From the NCBI GenBank assembly GCA_903884005.1, contig CAISDA010000002.1, forward strand, positions 1 to 64,000: a stretch of 64,000 nucleotides of DNA, in the 5' to 3' direction. The translations under genes were made by a program, and so were the position numbers. This DNA comes from an uncultured Ignavibacteriota bacterium (GTDB taxonomy: Bacteria; Bacteroidota; Ignavibacteria; UBA10030; UBA8401). Shown piece after piece: positions 46,314 to 56,041 of the stretch (positions within the stretch are counted from its first letter, which is position 1; each line of letters opens with the position of its first letter). Below the pieces are notes generated by a model, which worked only from the letters and a program-made list of their open reading frames with translations, searched no databases and was not told where the DNA came from.

Positions 46314-48974
46314 TTATATTCCACCGTATTTTTTATGAAACCATACTTTCACGAAATGCGTGAGCACCGAATACGATGCGAGAAATGCCGCGATCCATAC
46401 CCAATACACATACGGCAGGGGTACGAAGCCGAACGACGACGCAAACGGCGAATACGGAAGCCATGCTCCGATGCTCATGATGAAAAGCGTCGTCAGCGTC
46501 ATCCCCCATGACGCCCTGCTCTGAAAGAACGGAATGCGCCGCGTTCGAATGATATGGACGATGAGCGTTTGCGTGAGCAGCGATTCCACAAACCAACCGG
46601 TTTGAAACATATGCTCGAAATAACTTCTTCCTGATACGCTGAGCAACGGAGTAAGATAGGCGCTGCACCCGAAGAAGAACCACATGAGTGCGAATGTCGC
46701 ATAATCGAAGAGCGAACTTATGGGCCCGATGAACATCATGAACTGCTTGATGTTGCCTATATTCCATTTGAGAGGGTTGACAGTCAGTTCCTGGTCGACA
46801 TTGTCGGACGGTATGCCGGTTTGCGAAAAATCGTAGAGGAGATTGTTCACTAAGATCTGCACAGGCAGCATCGGCAGGAAGGGGAACAGATAACTTGCGC
46901 CGACCACGCTGAACATGTTCCCAAAATTGGAACTCGAACCCATGCGTATGTATTTGAGGATATTGGCGAAGACGCGTCTGCCCTCGAGTATCCCCTCTTC
47001 AAGCACCATCAGGCTCTTTTCTAACAGAATGATATCGGCGGCTTCTTTTGCGACATCAACGCCGCTGTCCACAGAGATGCCGACATCAGCCGCCCGCAAC
47101 GACGGTGAATCGTTGATGCCGTCGCCCATATATCCAACGACGTGCCCCGCCTGCCGAAGCGCATGGATGACCTGTTCTTTCTGAACGGGAGAAAGTTTGG
47201 CGAACACGTCCACATGCTCGACGGCTTTAGCGAATTCATCCTGATCCATCCGGTTGAGGTCCTGGCCGGTGAGAATATGTTCGACATCGATTCCCACATC
47301 GCGGCAGACCTTTCGCGTCACGATAGAGTTGTCACCTGTCAGGATTTTCACGCGAACGCCCAGACTTTTAAGCCCCGCGATGGCATCGGCTGCCGATTCT
47401 TTGGGAGGATCGAAGAATGCAATATAGCCGAGCAGGATGAGTTTGTTTTCGTCTTCGATCTTGAATGTTTCACGATCGGACGGAAACTCGCGATACGCGA
47501 TGCCGAGCACGCGGTATCCGTCGTTATTGAGCTTGTCGACTTCCTCGAACATGTCGTACTGCATCATTTCGATAAGCGGATAAATCTCGCCGTCCACCTG
47601 GTAGCGGTCGCAGAGCGAATAAATTTCTTCCACCGCGCCCTTGCAGATCAGTACATAATCGCCCTCGTAGTCCACCACCACGGACATTCTCCGCCGCTCA
47701 AAATCGAACGGGAGCTCGTCGACAAGCCGGCATTTGCCTTCAACATTGAGATCGATGCGGGTCAGAATGGCCCTGTCGATCAGGTTCCTCGTTCCGGTCT
47801 GATAGAAACTGTTCAGATAGGCGTACTGCAGGACATCATCGCTCTCCCCTCCCGTAATATCGACGTGTTTTTCGAGCACGACGTGATCCTGGGTGAGCGT
47901 TCCGGTCTTGTCTGTGCACAGAATGTCGATGGCGCCGAAATTTTGTATCGAAGAGAGATGCTTAATGATCACCTTCTTCTTCGACATCGCCAGCGCCCCC
48001 TTAGCCAGATTCACGGTGACGATCATCGGAAGCATTTCGGGCGTTAGGCCGACGGCAATGGAAAGGCCGAAGAGAAGCGCCTCGATCCAATTGCCTTTCG
48101 TGAGTCCCACGATCATGAACACGGCGAACACCATCACCACCATGAATCGGATCATGAGCCACGTGAACGACTTGACCCCCGTATCGAAACTCGTGTCGGC
48201 CCGTTTGCCGCTCAGCCGTTCGGAGATCGATCCGAAAAATGTATTCACCGACGTATTCACGACAATGCCGCGGGCTGTGCCGCTCAGCACGTTGCTTCCC
48301 TGAAAACATGCATTTGCCAATTCGAAGACGAACCCGCTTGCGAGTGTGCATGCCTCGGCGTTCTTCTCCAGCGGCATGGACTCGCCTGAAAGCACGGACT
48401 GACTCACGAAAAAATCCTTCGCATACGTGAGCCGCAGATCGGCGGGAATAATTGATCCTGCCTGAAGCAGCACAATATCACCCGGGACGACTTCGGACAT
48501 TGGCAGCTCGACTTCTTTTCCGTCCCGCAAGAGCACCGTGCGAGACTGCACACGTTTGCCAAGGGCCTCAACCGCGCGCGATGATTTTTTGTCGAGGATA
48601 AACGAGAGTCCCACGCTCAGGAATACCATGCAGGTCACGATCAATGTCGATTTTATTTCGCCGATAAAGCCTGAGATGACGGCGATAAGAATGAGCTGCA
48701 CTACGAGCGGGCTGCGGCATCTGTTGAAGAGATCGGCCCAGATGCCGATCGTTTTCATGTGGGCGAGTTCGTTGCGCCCGTATTCTTTCATACGTTCTTC
48801 AGCGTCGGATGAGGAAAGACCGCCGGTTTGACTTGTTAATTGAGCGATCGCATCCTGCACGCTGTTACCGCAAAGCTCAATGAGCAACCGTTCCGCATCA
48901 GACGCCGTATGCGGAGCTTTGGCTTCCTTGGAAAACGTCAGCGGAGATATTTTCGAAAAAATGGATCGGACCAT
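46314..48974 (-). CDS. mgtA: Mg2+-importing P-type ATPase
   Basis: MgtA pumps Mg2+ from periplasm to cytoplasm. The 886-aa P3B ATPase shows the actuator SVLSGESMPLEK, the phosphorylated Asp in CTDKTGTLTQD, the nucleotide-binding KGAVEEIYSLC, and the hinge YMGDGINDSPSLRAADVGISVDSGVDVAKEAADIILLE, with about ten membrane spans (last six in the C-terminal 220 residues). Lengths and motifs are those of MgtA/MgtB. It lies 236 bp after the PhoB-like gene. ATP and polyphosphate are Mg2+ salts, so placement beside the phosphate genes makes sense. Confidence 0.95.
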   Translation of the reverse strand: MVRSIFSKISPLTFSKEAKAPHTASDAERLLIELCGNSVQDAIAQLTSQTGGLSSSDAEERMKEYGRNELAHMKTIGIWADLFNRCRSPLVVQLILIAVISGFIGEIKSTLIVTCMVFLSVGLSFILDKKSSRAVEALGKRVQSRTVLLRDGKEVELPMSEVVPGDIVLLQAGSIIPADLRLTYAKDFFVSQSVLSGESMPLEKNAEACTLASGFVFELANACFQGSNVLSGTARGIVVNTSVNTFFGSISERLSGKRADTSFDTGVKSFTWLMIRFMVVMVFAVFMIVGLTKGNWIEALLFGLSIAVGLTPEMLPMIVTVNLAKGALAMSKKKVIIKHLSSIQNFGAIDILCTDKTGTLTQDHVVLEKHVDITGGESDDVLQYAYLNSFYQTGTRNLIDRAILTRIDLNVEGKCRLVDELPFDFERRRMSVVVDYEGDYVLICKGAVEEIYSLCDRYQVDGEIYPLIEMMQYDMFEEVDKLNNDGYRVLGIAYREFPSDRETFKIEDENKLILLGYIAFFDPPKESAADAIAGLKSLGVRVKILTGDNSIVTRKVCRDVGIDVEHILTGQDLNRMDQDEFAKAVEHVDVFAKLSPVQKEQVIHALRQAGHVVGYMGDGINDSPSLRAADVGISVDSGVDVAKEAADIILLEKSLMVLEEGILEGRRVFANILKYIRMGSSSNFGNMFSVVGASYLFPFLPMLPVQILVNNLLYDFSQTGIPSDNVDQELTVNPLKWNIGNIKQFMMFIGPISSLFDYATFALMWFFFGCSAYLTPLLSVSGRSYFEHMFQTGWFVESLLTQTLIVHIIRTRRIPFFQSRASWGMTLTTLFIMSIGAWLPYSPFASSFGFVPLPYVYWVWIAAFLASYSVLTHFVKVWFHKKYGGI

Positions 48975-49210
48975 TTATCTCAATGATGGTGATAAAAAAA
49001 TGCCGTAGCAAGTCAAAGGGCCATGCTCGGGTGAGCATTGCATCAAACATGCAATCCACCGGGATTCTTGGAACATCTATCGAATATTTTTTGTCCCTCA
49101 ATCACATTTATATGGTAACACGAGGAGTGAAACTTTAATTCGTGCGGCTTCTTGATGACCGTATGCGGCGAATTGCGTATGTAACGACCGATGAGGCAAG
49201 GAGCATGGTA
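48975..49210 (-). other. Leader region of mgtA, no gene
   Basis: This 236-bp stretch separates the PhoB-like gene from mgtA on the same strand. I see short self-complementary runs (such as GCTCGGGTGAGC, 49027-49038) but no M-box consensus that I can defend, and no convincing Pho-box spacing. Confidence 0.4.
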
Positions 49211-49906
49211 TCACTCATTTTCATTCATTCTGTATCCCACGCCCTTGATCGTGTTGATATAGGACGAGCACTCGCCCAGTTTTTCCCGAATCTTGCGTAT
49301 GTGTACATCAATCGTCCTGTCCACAACGCGGACATCGGTGCCCCATATGGCACTAAGCAGCGATTCACGTGTGACCACCTTGCCGCTGTGGCTGACAAAA
49401 TACGCGAGAACTTCGAATTCTTTTTTCGGAAAAAACACGTCCCGGCCCGCAACAGATACACGATGATGTGCACGGTTGATCTCGATCAATCCATGTGAAA
49501 GGATTTCCTCAGTTGTATCCGTAACCGTTGCCGGTAGCGTTCGTGTTCTGAGTGCAGACTTGATGCGTGCAATGAGTTTCGGAACGCTGATCGGCTTTGT
49601 GATATAGTCGTCGGCCCCGAGTTCGAGTCCGATCACTTCATCCAATTCGGAGGTGCGGGCTGTCAGAAAAATGACAGGGATCGAGGCGGTAGATGGGTCG
49701 GTTTTTAATGCACGGACGACATCATGCCCGTTCATTTCGGGCATCATCACATCGAGTAGAATGAGGTCCGGATTTTTTCTCGCCTGAAGGAGGGCCTCTC
49801 TGCCGTTCGATGCGGTGAGAATTTCGAATCCTTCTTTTTCAAGGTTGTATTTCAAAATATCGATGATGTCGCGTTCATCGTCGGCAACCAGCAGCTTTTG
49901 TTTCAT
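49211..49906 (-). CDS. phoB: OmpR/PhoB-type response regulator
   Basis: The 231-aa protein has a receiver domain (VADDERDI, phospho-Asp in LILLDVMMPEMNG, KPISVPKL) and a winged-helix effector domain (KEFEVLAYFVSHSGKVVTRESLLSAIWG, RTIDVHIRKIREKLG, IKGVGYRM). Its place directly after phoU, in the order pstC-pstA-pstB-phoU, makes it the likely regulator of the phosphate regulon. No PhoR kinase follows; the partner must be elsewhere. The 91-bp gap to phoU has no terminator. It should bind direct repeats of about 11-bp period. Confidence 0.88.
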   Translation of the reverse strand: MKQKLLVADDERDIIDILKYNLEKEGFEILTASNGREALLQARKNPDLILLDVMMPEMNGHDVVRALKTDPSTASIPVIFLTARTSELDEVIGLELGADDYITKPISVPKLIARIKSALRTRTLPATVTDTTEEILSHGLIEINRAHHRVSVAGRDVFFPKKEFEVLAYFVSHSGKVVTRESLLSAIWGTDVRVVDRTIDVHIRKIREKLGECSSYINTIKGVGYRMNENE

Positions 49907-49997
49907 TGTGTGGTAATTTTCCGATATGATTGGCAGTGTCCACCGAGAATAATAGCGTCCTGCGAATCACAAAAATTGCAGCGAATCGAAGCGCCGT

Positions 49998-50672
49998 TTA
50001 CTTTGGCAACGGATCGCCTGCGTGGTGTTTGATCACTTTGGCTCGGGCGATAAAGACCACTTCTTCTGCGATGTTGGTTGCAAGATCGGCCACTCGCTCC
50101 AGGTTGCGGCTCACGCGTATCCATTCGATCGCCTGTTCAACGCTTTCAGGATCGACTTTCATCAGTTCCATCAACTCATGCGTCACTTTTCGGTTCAAGT
50201 TGTCAACAGAATCATCCATTAACACAACCGCTTCGCCGATATTGGGGTCGAGGTGGATGAATGCATCCACCGCATCCGACAGCATTCTGCGGGCAAGCTG
50301 CGACATGCGCGCAATGTCGTCGCGCTGCGCCAAAGGTTTGCTTTTTGAATGGATCGTCAGTCCCGATTCGGCAAGGTTCACAGCATGGTCGCCGATGCGT
50401 TCGAGGTCGTTGTTGATCTTCGACGCGGCAAGGATCAGCCGAAGGTCTGAAGCCACAGGTTGCTGCAATGCGAGGAGTTCAACAATGAGACTATCAATTT
50501 GCATTTCCATCGTGTTGATCGGTTCATCGCCCTGTGCAACCGATGCGGCAAGGTCTTTGTTTTCCGTGAGAACCGATTCCATGGCTTTCTCAACCGCATC
50601 TTCAGCCATCGATGCCATCTTAATCAATGCCGATTTTAATTCCTGCAAAATGTGTTCGAAATGTCTCTGCAT
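49998..50672 (-). CDS. phoU: Phosphate signalling protein PhoU
   Basis: PhoU couples the Pst transporter to the PhoR-PhoB pathway and limits phosphate entry. The 224-aa protein has two three-helix PhoU repeats, each with the metal-binding E/DxxxD pattern: SKINNDLERIGDHAVNLAE and SRNLERVADLATNIAEEV. ATG 50672 is chosen because GAGGAG lies about 5 nt upstream; the frame is open to 50792, overlapping pstB. It follows pstB by 116 bp. Confidence 0.95.
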   Translation of the reverse strand: MQRHFEHILQELKSALIKMASMAEDAVEKAMESVLTENKDLAASVAQGDEPINTMEMQIDSLIVELLALQQPVASDLRLILAASKINNDLERIGDHAVNLAESGLTIHSKSKPLAQRDDIARMSQLARRMLSDAVDAFIHLDPNIGEAVVLMDDSVDNLNRKVTHELMELMKVDPESVEQAIEWIRVSRNLERVADLATNIAEEVVFIARAKVIKHHAGDPLPK

Positions 50673-50788
50673 AGAGCTCCTCGTAAGCGCTAAATTAACG
50701 TCAAATGTCCGTGGAAACCTTGGTCCAGGACGCGGACCTTCCTCACGTTGGAATGACAGTGTGGTTTTACGGTTGAAAACAATTTCCA

Positions 50789-51565
50789 TCAACCGAAGCG
50801 GCCTGTGATATAATCTTCGGTCTGCTTTTTTCCCGGCGTCGTAAAAATTGTTTTCGTCAGATCGTATTCGATCAGTTCACCCATATAAAAGAACGCTGTA
50901 AAGTCGCTGACCCGGGCAGCCTGTTGCATATTGTGAGTAACAACGACGATTGTGTACTGACTTTTCAGCTCGTACATCAGTTCCTCGATCTTCGCCGTCG
51001 AGATCGGATCGAGCGCACTCGCGGGCTCGTCCATTAGCAGCACTTCCGGATCTACCGCCACAGCTCGGGCGATGCATAAGCGCTGCTGCTGGCCTCCCGA
51101 AATGGCAAGGCCGCTTTTGTGCAGATCGTCTTTCACTTCATCCCATAATGCGGCGCGCTTAAGGCTGCGTTCCACAATTTCTTCGAGTTGTCGTTTATCC
51201 TTGATTCCATTGATGCGAGGTCCATAGGCGACATTATCGAAAATCGATTTGGGAAACGGATTGGATTTTTGAAAGATCATGCCAATTTTTTTTCGGAGTT
51301 GCACGACATCAACGTCCGGACCGTAAATATTCGTTCCCTCAAGAAAAACGTCACCTTCGATCCGAACAGAATCGATGAGATCGTTCATGCGGTTGAGTGT
51401 GCGAAGATACGTGGACTTTCCACATCCGGAGGGTCCGATGAGCGCCGTCACATGGTTCCGGGGGATGCTCATGGTAATATTGTGGAGCGCCTGTTTTGCA
51501 CCATAATACAGGTTGAGGTTGGACGTGGTGATCTTCGGTTCTATGTCGGTCATCGGTGTTGTCAT
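50789..51565 (-). CDS. pstB: Phosphate ABC transporter ATP-binding protein
   Basis: The 258-aa ATPase drives PstSCA phosphate import. Walker [11 protein letters not shown]-loop in [10 protein letters not shown], signature [15 protein letters not shown], Walker [13 protein letters not shown] and the switch His in [15 protein letters not shown] are intact, as is the PstB-specific [13 protein letters not shown] start. Its ATG overlaps the pstA stop by 1 bp (TAATG), showing translational coupling. Confidence 0.98.
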   Translation of the reverse strand: MTTPMTDIEPKITTSNLNLYYGAKQALHNITMSIPRNHVTALIGPSGCGKSTYLRTLNRMNDLIDSVRIEGDVFLEGTNIYGPDVDVVQLRKKIGMIFQKSNPFPKSIFDNVAYGPRINGIKDKRQLEEIVERSLKRAALWDEVKDDLHKSGLAISGGQQQRLCIARAVAVDPEVLLMDEPASALDPISTAKIEELMYELKSQYTIVVVTHNMQQAARVSDFTAFFYMGELIEYDLTKTIFTTPGKKQTEDYITGRFG

Positions 51566-52467
51566 TAATTAAATGCTCGTGTGCGGATCTTATACCGCAG
51601 GAAGATTGCCGAAAAATTGAGCGTGAATGTGAGTCCGAGCAACACGAGAGTCGTGGCGTACTGAATACCCCGCGTCGCCTCGACGTCCGGCGATTGTGTT
51701 GCCATGATGTACACGTGATAGCCAAGCTCCATGAACTGGTCTGAAAGGGACCCGGGAAGATGTGGAAGAAAATACGCCGCGCCGACGAAGAGGATCGGGG
51801 CAACCTCACCCGCTCCGCGGCTCACTGCGAGGATCGCGCCGGTCAGGATCCCGCCCACGGAATTCGGAAGCACCACTTTCCAGATCGTTTCCCATTTCGT
51901 CGCGCCGAGTGCGAGACTCGCCTCGCGCAGTTCGCGGGGCACTGCTTTGACGGCCTCTTCTACTGAAACAATGACGACCGGCAGTGTGAGGAGCGCCATC
52001 GTCAGGCTCGCCCACAGCAGGTTTGGCTGTCCCCATTTCAAATCAGCGCTGCCGCTCACATGATCGATAGACCCGCCGATAAATTGAACGAAGAATCCGA
52101 GCCCGAACAGGCCGAACACGATCGCCGGCACACCCGAGAGCGTATTGACGGCAAAGCGAATGCTCCGTCCGAGGATCGATCGTGTGCTCGCATATTCGGT
52201 GAGGTAGATCGCAGTGATCGTGCCGATCGGCACGCCGACAATTGACATGATCATGACAAGAAGGAACGTGCCGAAGATCGCGGGGAAAATTCCACCCTCC
52301 GTCATGCCGTTCGTCGGTGCGGTGGAAATGAATTTCCATGAGAGCGTGCTCCAGCCGCCTATCGCGATATCGCCGATGATAATGGCGACGATAATGATGA
52401 GGAGGAAGGCGGAGAAGGCGGTGATCGTCGTAACAGAAGCTCCGAGCATTTTTTTCCGAATGTTCAC
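51565..52467 (-). CDS. pstA: Phosphate ABC transporter permease PstA
   Basis: The 300-aa inner-membrane protein has six hydrophobic segments and the EAA loop [31 protein letters not shown]. It starts at GTG 52467, directly after the pstC stop codon, and ends overlapping pstB. With PstC it forms the phosphate channel. Confidence 0.96.
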   Translation of the reverse strand: MNIRKKMLGASVTTITAFSAFLLIIIVAIIIGDIAIGGWSTLSWKFISTAPTNGMTEGGIFPAIFGTFLLVMIMSIVGVPIGTITAIYLTEYASTRSILGRSIRFAVNTLSGVPAIVFGLFGLGFFVQFIGGSIDHVSGSADLKWGQPNLLWASLTMALLTLPVVIVSVEEAVKAVPRELREASLALGATKWETIWKVVLPNSVGGILTGAILAVSRGAGEVAPILFVGAAYFLPHLPGSLSDQFMELGYHVYIMATQSPDVEATRGIQYATTLVLLGLTFTLNFSAIFLRYKIRTRAFN

Positions 52468-53517
52468 TTAGATTCCCTCGAATCGTTTCATCAGACGTTG
52501 ACGAATAAATACTTCTGCGATGGCATTCAGCGTAAAGGCAAAGGCAAAAAGAATGGAACCGATGAGAAAGAGGACGTTATAATGAGTATCGCCGAAGACC
52601 ACTTCTGCCATTTCCGCACCAATCGTCGCTGTCATGCTCCGTACGGGTTCAAAGAGATTCCACGAAAGCATAGCCGCATTTCCGGTAGCCATGAGCACGA
52701 TCATTGTTTCGCCGAACGCTCTCCCGATGCCCAGCAACACTGCAGCGAAGACCCCCGGTGTTGCCGCCGGCAGTATGACAAAAAGAGCTGTCTGCCATTT
52801 CGTTGCACCCAGTGCCAGGCTGGCTTCGGTCATGACCTTGGGCACGCGCGTCAGCGCGTCTTCTGTGATTGTGTAAATGATAGGCATGACCGCCAACGAA
52901 AGCGCCACTCCACCCACGAACGCATTCAATCGATAGGTGTATCCGAACACATTTTGGAAAAATGAGGCGAGAACGATCAATGCAAAGAATCCGATAACGA
53001 CGGATGGGATACCTGCCAGAATTTCAATTGCCGGTTTCATCAGTTCCTGCGCCCATCGCGGCGCGAACACGGAAGTAAAAAGGGCGGCAAGGATCCCGAA
53101 GGGTGCAGCAATGAGAATTGCAATGAGGGTCACTTTAAGGCTGCCGACAATAAGCGGGATCAATCCGAATTTGGGTTGTCCGGATACTGGCTGCCATTCG
53201 CGGCCCGTTAAGTTTTTCAGTGACGCATCGCCTTCGACAGCGTCCACTCCTTTATTCGCCGATACCGATGATGAACTGGTCGGTTCCCCATAGGTTTCTT
53301 GCACTTCTTCCTTCGCAATAACCGAGGGTGCCGCGTTGTGCGAAGAAAAAATCGGGAAGGTTTCTCGGAAAACAAATATAATGATGAGCACTATCATCGC
53401 CAGAGAGACAAATGCGATGCTCCGGATGGCCTGTTCGATCAAAAATTCCCCGATTCGGAATTTCCTTTTCATCAATGCGGAAGAACGTTGTTGTCCACTA
53501 TCGTTTGTATTCGTCAT
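52468..53517 (-). CDS. pstC: Phosphate ABC transporter permease PstC
   Basis: The 349-aa protein has six hydrophobic segments, one near the N-terminus (AFVSLAMIVLIIIFVFRETF) and the rest after residue 115, with the EAA loop [30 protein letters not shown]. Between the first and second segments is a periplasmic stretch of about 65 residues (Ser/Glu-rich, then GREWQPVSGQPKFG), longer than in E. coli PstC but normal for this subgroup. ATG 53517 is chosen by homology of the N-terminus; no strong ribosome-binding site is present. It is the first gene of pstC-pstA-pstB-phoU. Confidence 0.94.
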   Translation of the reverse strand: MTNTNDSGQQRSSALMKRKFRIGEFLIEQAIRSIAFVSLAMIVLIIIFVFRETFPIFSSHNAAPSVIAKEEVQETYGEPTSSSSVSANKGVDAVEGDASLKNLTGREWQPVSGQPKFGLIPLIVGSLKVTLIAILIAAPFGILAALFTSVFAPRWAQELMKPAIEILAGIPSVVIGFFALIVLASFFQNVFGYTYRLNAFVGGVALSLAVMPIIYTITEDALTRVPKVMTEASLALGATKWQTALFVILPAATPGVFAAVLLGIGRAFGETMIVLMATGNAAMLSWNLFEPVRSMTATIGAEMAEVVFGDTHYNVLFLIGSILFAFAFTLNAIAEVFIRQRLMKRFEGI

Positions 53518-53591
53518 TGTTGGGAATCGTTCGTTCAGTGAAAGTGAAGGCCGTCGGCACGGTATCGTCGTTATACAAAGATACAAATCCT

Positions 53592-53631
53592 ATATTACTC
53601 TAATATTATCCACATGTTAATAAATTGTTAA
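53592..53631 (-). promoter_or_regulatory. pstC promoter with Pho-box-like direct repeats
   Basis: On the minus strand TTAACA (53631-53626), ATTTA, TTAACA (53620-53615) form a direct repeat with exactly 11-bp period. After 17 bp comes TAATAT (53597-53592), a good -10 hexamer, so the second TTAACA can act as -35. The same -35/-10 geometry is found before ppk1. It lies downstream of the pstS terminator, so pstC has its own promoter. Confidence 0.7.
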
Positions 53632-53662
53632 GGGCTCTTACCCTCACGCGGGGTTCGCGTTT

Positions 53663-53690
53663 AAAAAAAATCCCGGTGCAACACCGGGAT
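53663..53690 (-). terminator. Terminator after pstS
   Basis: On the minus strand a 10-bp stem (ATCCCGGTG arm at 53690-53681 and its complement at 53678-53670) is followed by eight T. It separates porin-pstS from pstCAB. Confidence 0.88.
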
Positions 53691-53725
53691 CTCTTTGTAT
53701 GTTCACGATTTTCCGATAACAACTC

Positions 53726-54550
53726 TTATTTAACGGGGAAATATCCAACCTTTACGACGATCTCCTGTCCTTCGGATGAAAGGATCCAATCGATATATTC
53801 CTTCATCGCACCCGTCGGACGGCTCTTCGTATACATAAAGAGGTAACGGGAAATGGGATAGTTGCCGCTTTTCACGTTCTCTGCCGTCGGTTCATAGGCC
53901 GGTGAAGATGCGTCTTTTTTAACTCCCACCATACGGATTCCTTTTGCATATGCCGCTCCGCCGTACCCGACGCCGTATTTGTCTTTCGCAATCGCATTCA
54001 CTACTGCCGCCGTGCCAGGCATATTCTGCGCGCTGGGTGAGAAATCCTCGCCGCCGAGCACATTATCCTTCATATACACGTATGTGCCGGAATTATTTTC
54101 ACGGCTGTAAAGGATGATCTTCGCGTCCGGTCCGCCTACTTGTTTCCAATTGGTGAAATTGCCCGTATAGATCTTTTTTATTTGATCGAGCGTCAATTCT
54201 TTCACCGGATTCGACTCGTTGACGTAGATGGACAATCCGTCTTTCGCCGATTTGATCTCGACGCCGAGCGAATTAAAGCGGATCTTCAGTTTATCTTTTT
54301 CGCCTTTTTTCATCGGGCGCGACGAATTGCAGATATCGGTCGTGCCATTGACAAGTGCCGAGATACCGGTGCCCGAACCGCCGCCCGTTACCTGAATGAC
54401 GGTGCCGGGGTGTTTTGCCATGTAAATTTCAGCCCAGCGTTGAGCAAGAATGACCATTGTATCAGATCCCTTGACGGTGATCGATTCGGCCGACACCACG
54501 CTTCCAAGAAGCACGAGAGCGGTCAGTGTAAGAAGTGCTAATTTTTTCAT
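53726..54550 (-). CDS. pstS: Phosphate-binding periplasmic protein
   Basis: PstS captures phosphate and hands it to PstCA. The 274-aa protein has a signal peptide (MKKLALLTLTALVLLGSVVSAES) and the PBP-like phosphate pocket: ITVKGSDTMVILAQRWAE, QVTGGGSGTGISALVNGTTDICNSSRPMK, LYSRENNSGTYVYMKDNVL and GTAAVVNAIAKDKYGVGYGG. Gene order is porin-pstS-terminator-pstC; the 63-bp gap to the porin has no terminator, so both probably share one message. Confidence 0.95.
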   Translation of the reverse strand: MKKLALLTLTALVLLGSVVSAESITVKGSDTMVILAQRWAEIYMAKHPGTVIQVTGGGSGTGISALVNGTTDICNSSRPMKKGEKDKLKIRFNSLGVEIKSAKDGLSIYVNESNPVKELTLDQIKKIYTGNFTNWKQVGGPDAKIILYSRENNSGTYVYMKDNVLGGEDFSPSAQNMPGTAAVVNAIAKDKYGVGYGGAAYAKGIRMVGVKKDASSPAYEPTAENVKSGNYPISRYLFMYTKSRPTGAMKEYIDWILSSEGQEIVVKVGYFPVK

Positions 54551-54613
54551 ATAAGTCCTTTTGTGAAAAATATTTTAAAATAGTTTCGTATCGAATGATC
54601 GGAAATGCGCCGA

Positions 54614-55939
54614 TTAGAACTTGTACTGCATACGAACGGTCAACACGTTGTCTTTCAAGTCATTCGTAAAGGGATAGAGGGCCGCTGTTTTCGTGCCGCT
54701 GTAGACCTTTTCGTTCGTGACCATATCATAATACACGGTAAATTTCACGTTTGCATCCCAATGGTAGATCCAGCCAACGCCCAATGTCGTATACTTCACG
54801 TCATTCGCCGACGTCGTGTTATCGAGACCGATGGATGAACCTTCAATGTCAGTGTTGGGATCGAACTCATCATACTTCAGGACGAACTGATTCTTCATGC
54901 CAATGTTCTGAATGTAATTTATGTAAAATCCTGCAAAGTTTCTCATGTATAAGGGAGTTCCCGCTGCAGGCGAGGTGACCCAGCCATTGTTATAAAAGCT
55001 GTTCGATGCTGCCGTGCCGGGCTGCTTACCTGTAATGTATTCACCACGAAGCGCCATACCGCCAATGACGGGGAGATCGTAGGTCAACTGGAGATCGGCA
55101 CCAATGTATGTGCGTTCAGCATATTTACCATAATTGGTAAGCGAACTGTCGACGGTGAATTTACTGTTCGCCATCGTCCAATATGCGCGCGAATTGCTGC
55201 GAACATTGCCCGAATACATGGATACGCCGCCATCAACAGACAGATTGGCTTCGTCAAACGGAAGGGAAAGGCCGAGCCGGCCGATGAAATCCTTATTATT
55301 GTCGTTCTCGACAGTATTTTCACGCGTGCCGTTGAAGAATCCGCCCTTGAAATTCAGGAAGCTTAACGGACCGCTTTCGGGAGCCGCTTCGATCTTCACG
55401 CCGAGATCGCGTTCGCCGGGGAACAGTGTCTGATACATGCGAGTGCGTTCGGGAGCTTCGCGGTTGGATGAGGAATAGGATATTTCAAAACCGAACGGGC
55501 GATCGAACACGCCGGAGGTCAATGTAAACGTGCGCAGCCATGGTTCCTTGATCGAGATGTATGCATCCTTGATCGCCAAGCCGGTCTGAGCGACGTCGAT
55601 CTGTAATACGAATTGCGTCAGATCGTTGTCATAGTTCATTTTCAAACGCGCGCGGCGCAAATGAAACCGCTGGTGAAGGCCTGCCGCAAAATCGCCGCCT
55701 GCAAAACCTTTCACGCCGTCGCTGTCTGCGACCTGGAACTGCGACTGGATGTACCCTGTGAATTTGATTTTGGCCAGCGCCTGAAGTGTGGGCAGCATGC
55801 CGAGCACTGTTTCGTTGACGCCGTCGACAGCGTCCTTCACTGCCTGGACTTCAGATTTAGTGGCCAATGTGTCTGCTTCCTGCGCCCGCATCGAAACTGC
55901 GAGAAGAAAAATTGCCGCTATTGTTGCTAAATATTTCAT
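54614..55939 (-). CDS. Phosphate-selective porin, OprO/OprP-like
   Basis: The 441-aa protein has a signal peptide (to about residue 19, SMRAQ), a short coiled coil, and a beta-barrel with the OprP/O signature (FKFTGYIQSQFQ-like, HQRFHLRRARLKMNYDNDLTQFVLQIDVAQTG, DRPFGFEISYSSSNREAPERT, ERDLGVKIEA) ending in aromatic MQYKF. OprP-type trimers pass phosphate across the outer membrane. Ligand selectivity (phosphate or pyrophosphate/polyphosphate) cannot be told. It precedes pstS, consistent with phosphate. Confidence 0.9.
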   Translation of the reverse strand: MKYLATIAAIFLLAVSMRAQEADTLATKSEVQAVKDAVDGVNETVLGMLPTLQALAKIKFTGYIQSQFQVADSDGVKGFAGGDFAAGLHQRFHLRRARLKMNYDNDLTQFVLQIDVAQTGLAIKDAYISIKEPWLRTFTLTSGVFDRPFGFEISYSSSNREAPERTRMYQTLFPGERDLGVKIEAAPESGPLSFLNFKGGFFNGTRENTVENDNNKDFIGRLGLSLPFDEANLSVDGGVSMYSGNVRSNSRAYWTMANSKFTVDSSLTNYGKYAERTYIGADLQLTYDLPVIGGMALRGEYITGKQPGTAASNSFYNNGWVTSPAAGTPLYMRNFAGFYINYIQNIGMKNQFVLKYDEFDPNTDIEGSSIGLDNTTSANDVKYTTLGVGWIYHWDANVKFTVYYDMVTNEKVYSGTKTAALYPFTNDLKDNVLTVRMQYKF

Positions 55940-56024
55940 GGATGCTCCATTGTGATTGTGTTGAGTGAGAATGCGTGGTCTGAAGAATTCGTTGCGTTAA
56001 TATACTGAGACTTCATTACTGTGC

Positions 56025-56041
56025 TGTTACGGGATTGTTAT
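56025..56041 (-). promoter_or_regulatory. Pho-box-like repeat upstream of porin-pstS
   Basis: On the minus strand ATAACA (56041-56036), ATCCC, GTAACA (56030-56025) form an 11-bp-period repeat 85 bp before the porin ATG. It overlaps the stop codon of the winged-helix gene. The -10 is not clear; TATATT lies 20 bp downstream (56004-55999). Confidence 0.5.

Noticed and set aside
47142-48047. 301-codon frame antisense to mgtA
   Set aside because: It is a shadow of the ATPase gene.
49090-49120. Pho-box-like hexamers (ATCACA and GTAACA) before mgtA
   Set aside because: Their spacing is 14 bp rather than 11 and they point away from mgtA.
48975-49140. M-box Mg2+ riboswitch in the mgtA leader
   Set aside because: Length would allow it, but I could not find the conserved core or a terminator/antiterminator pair by eye.
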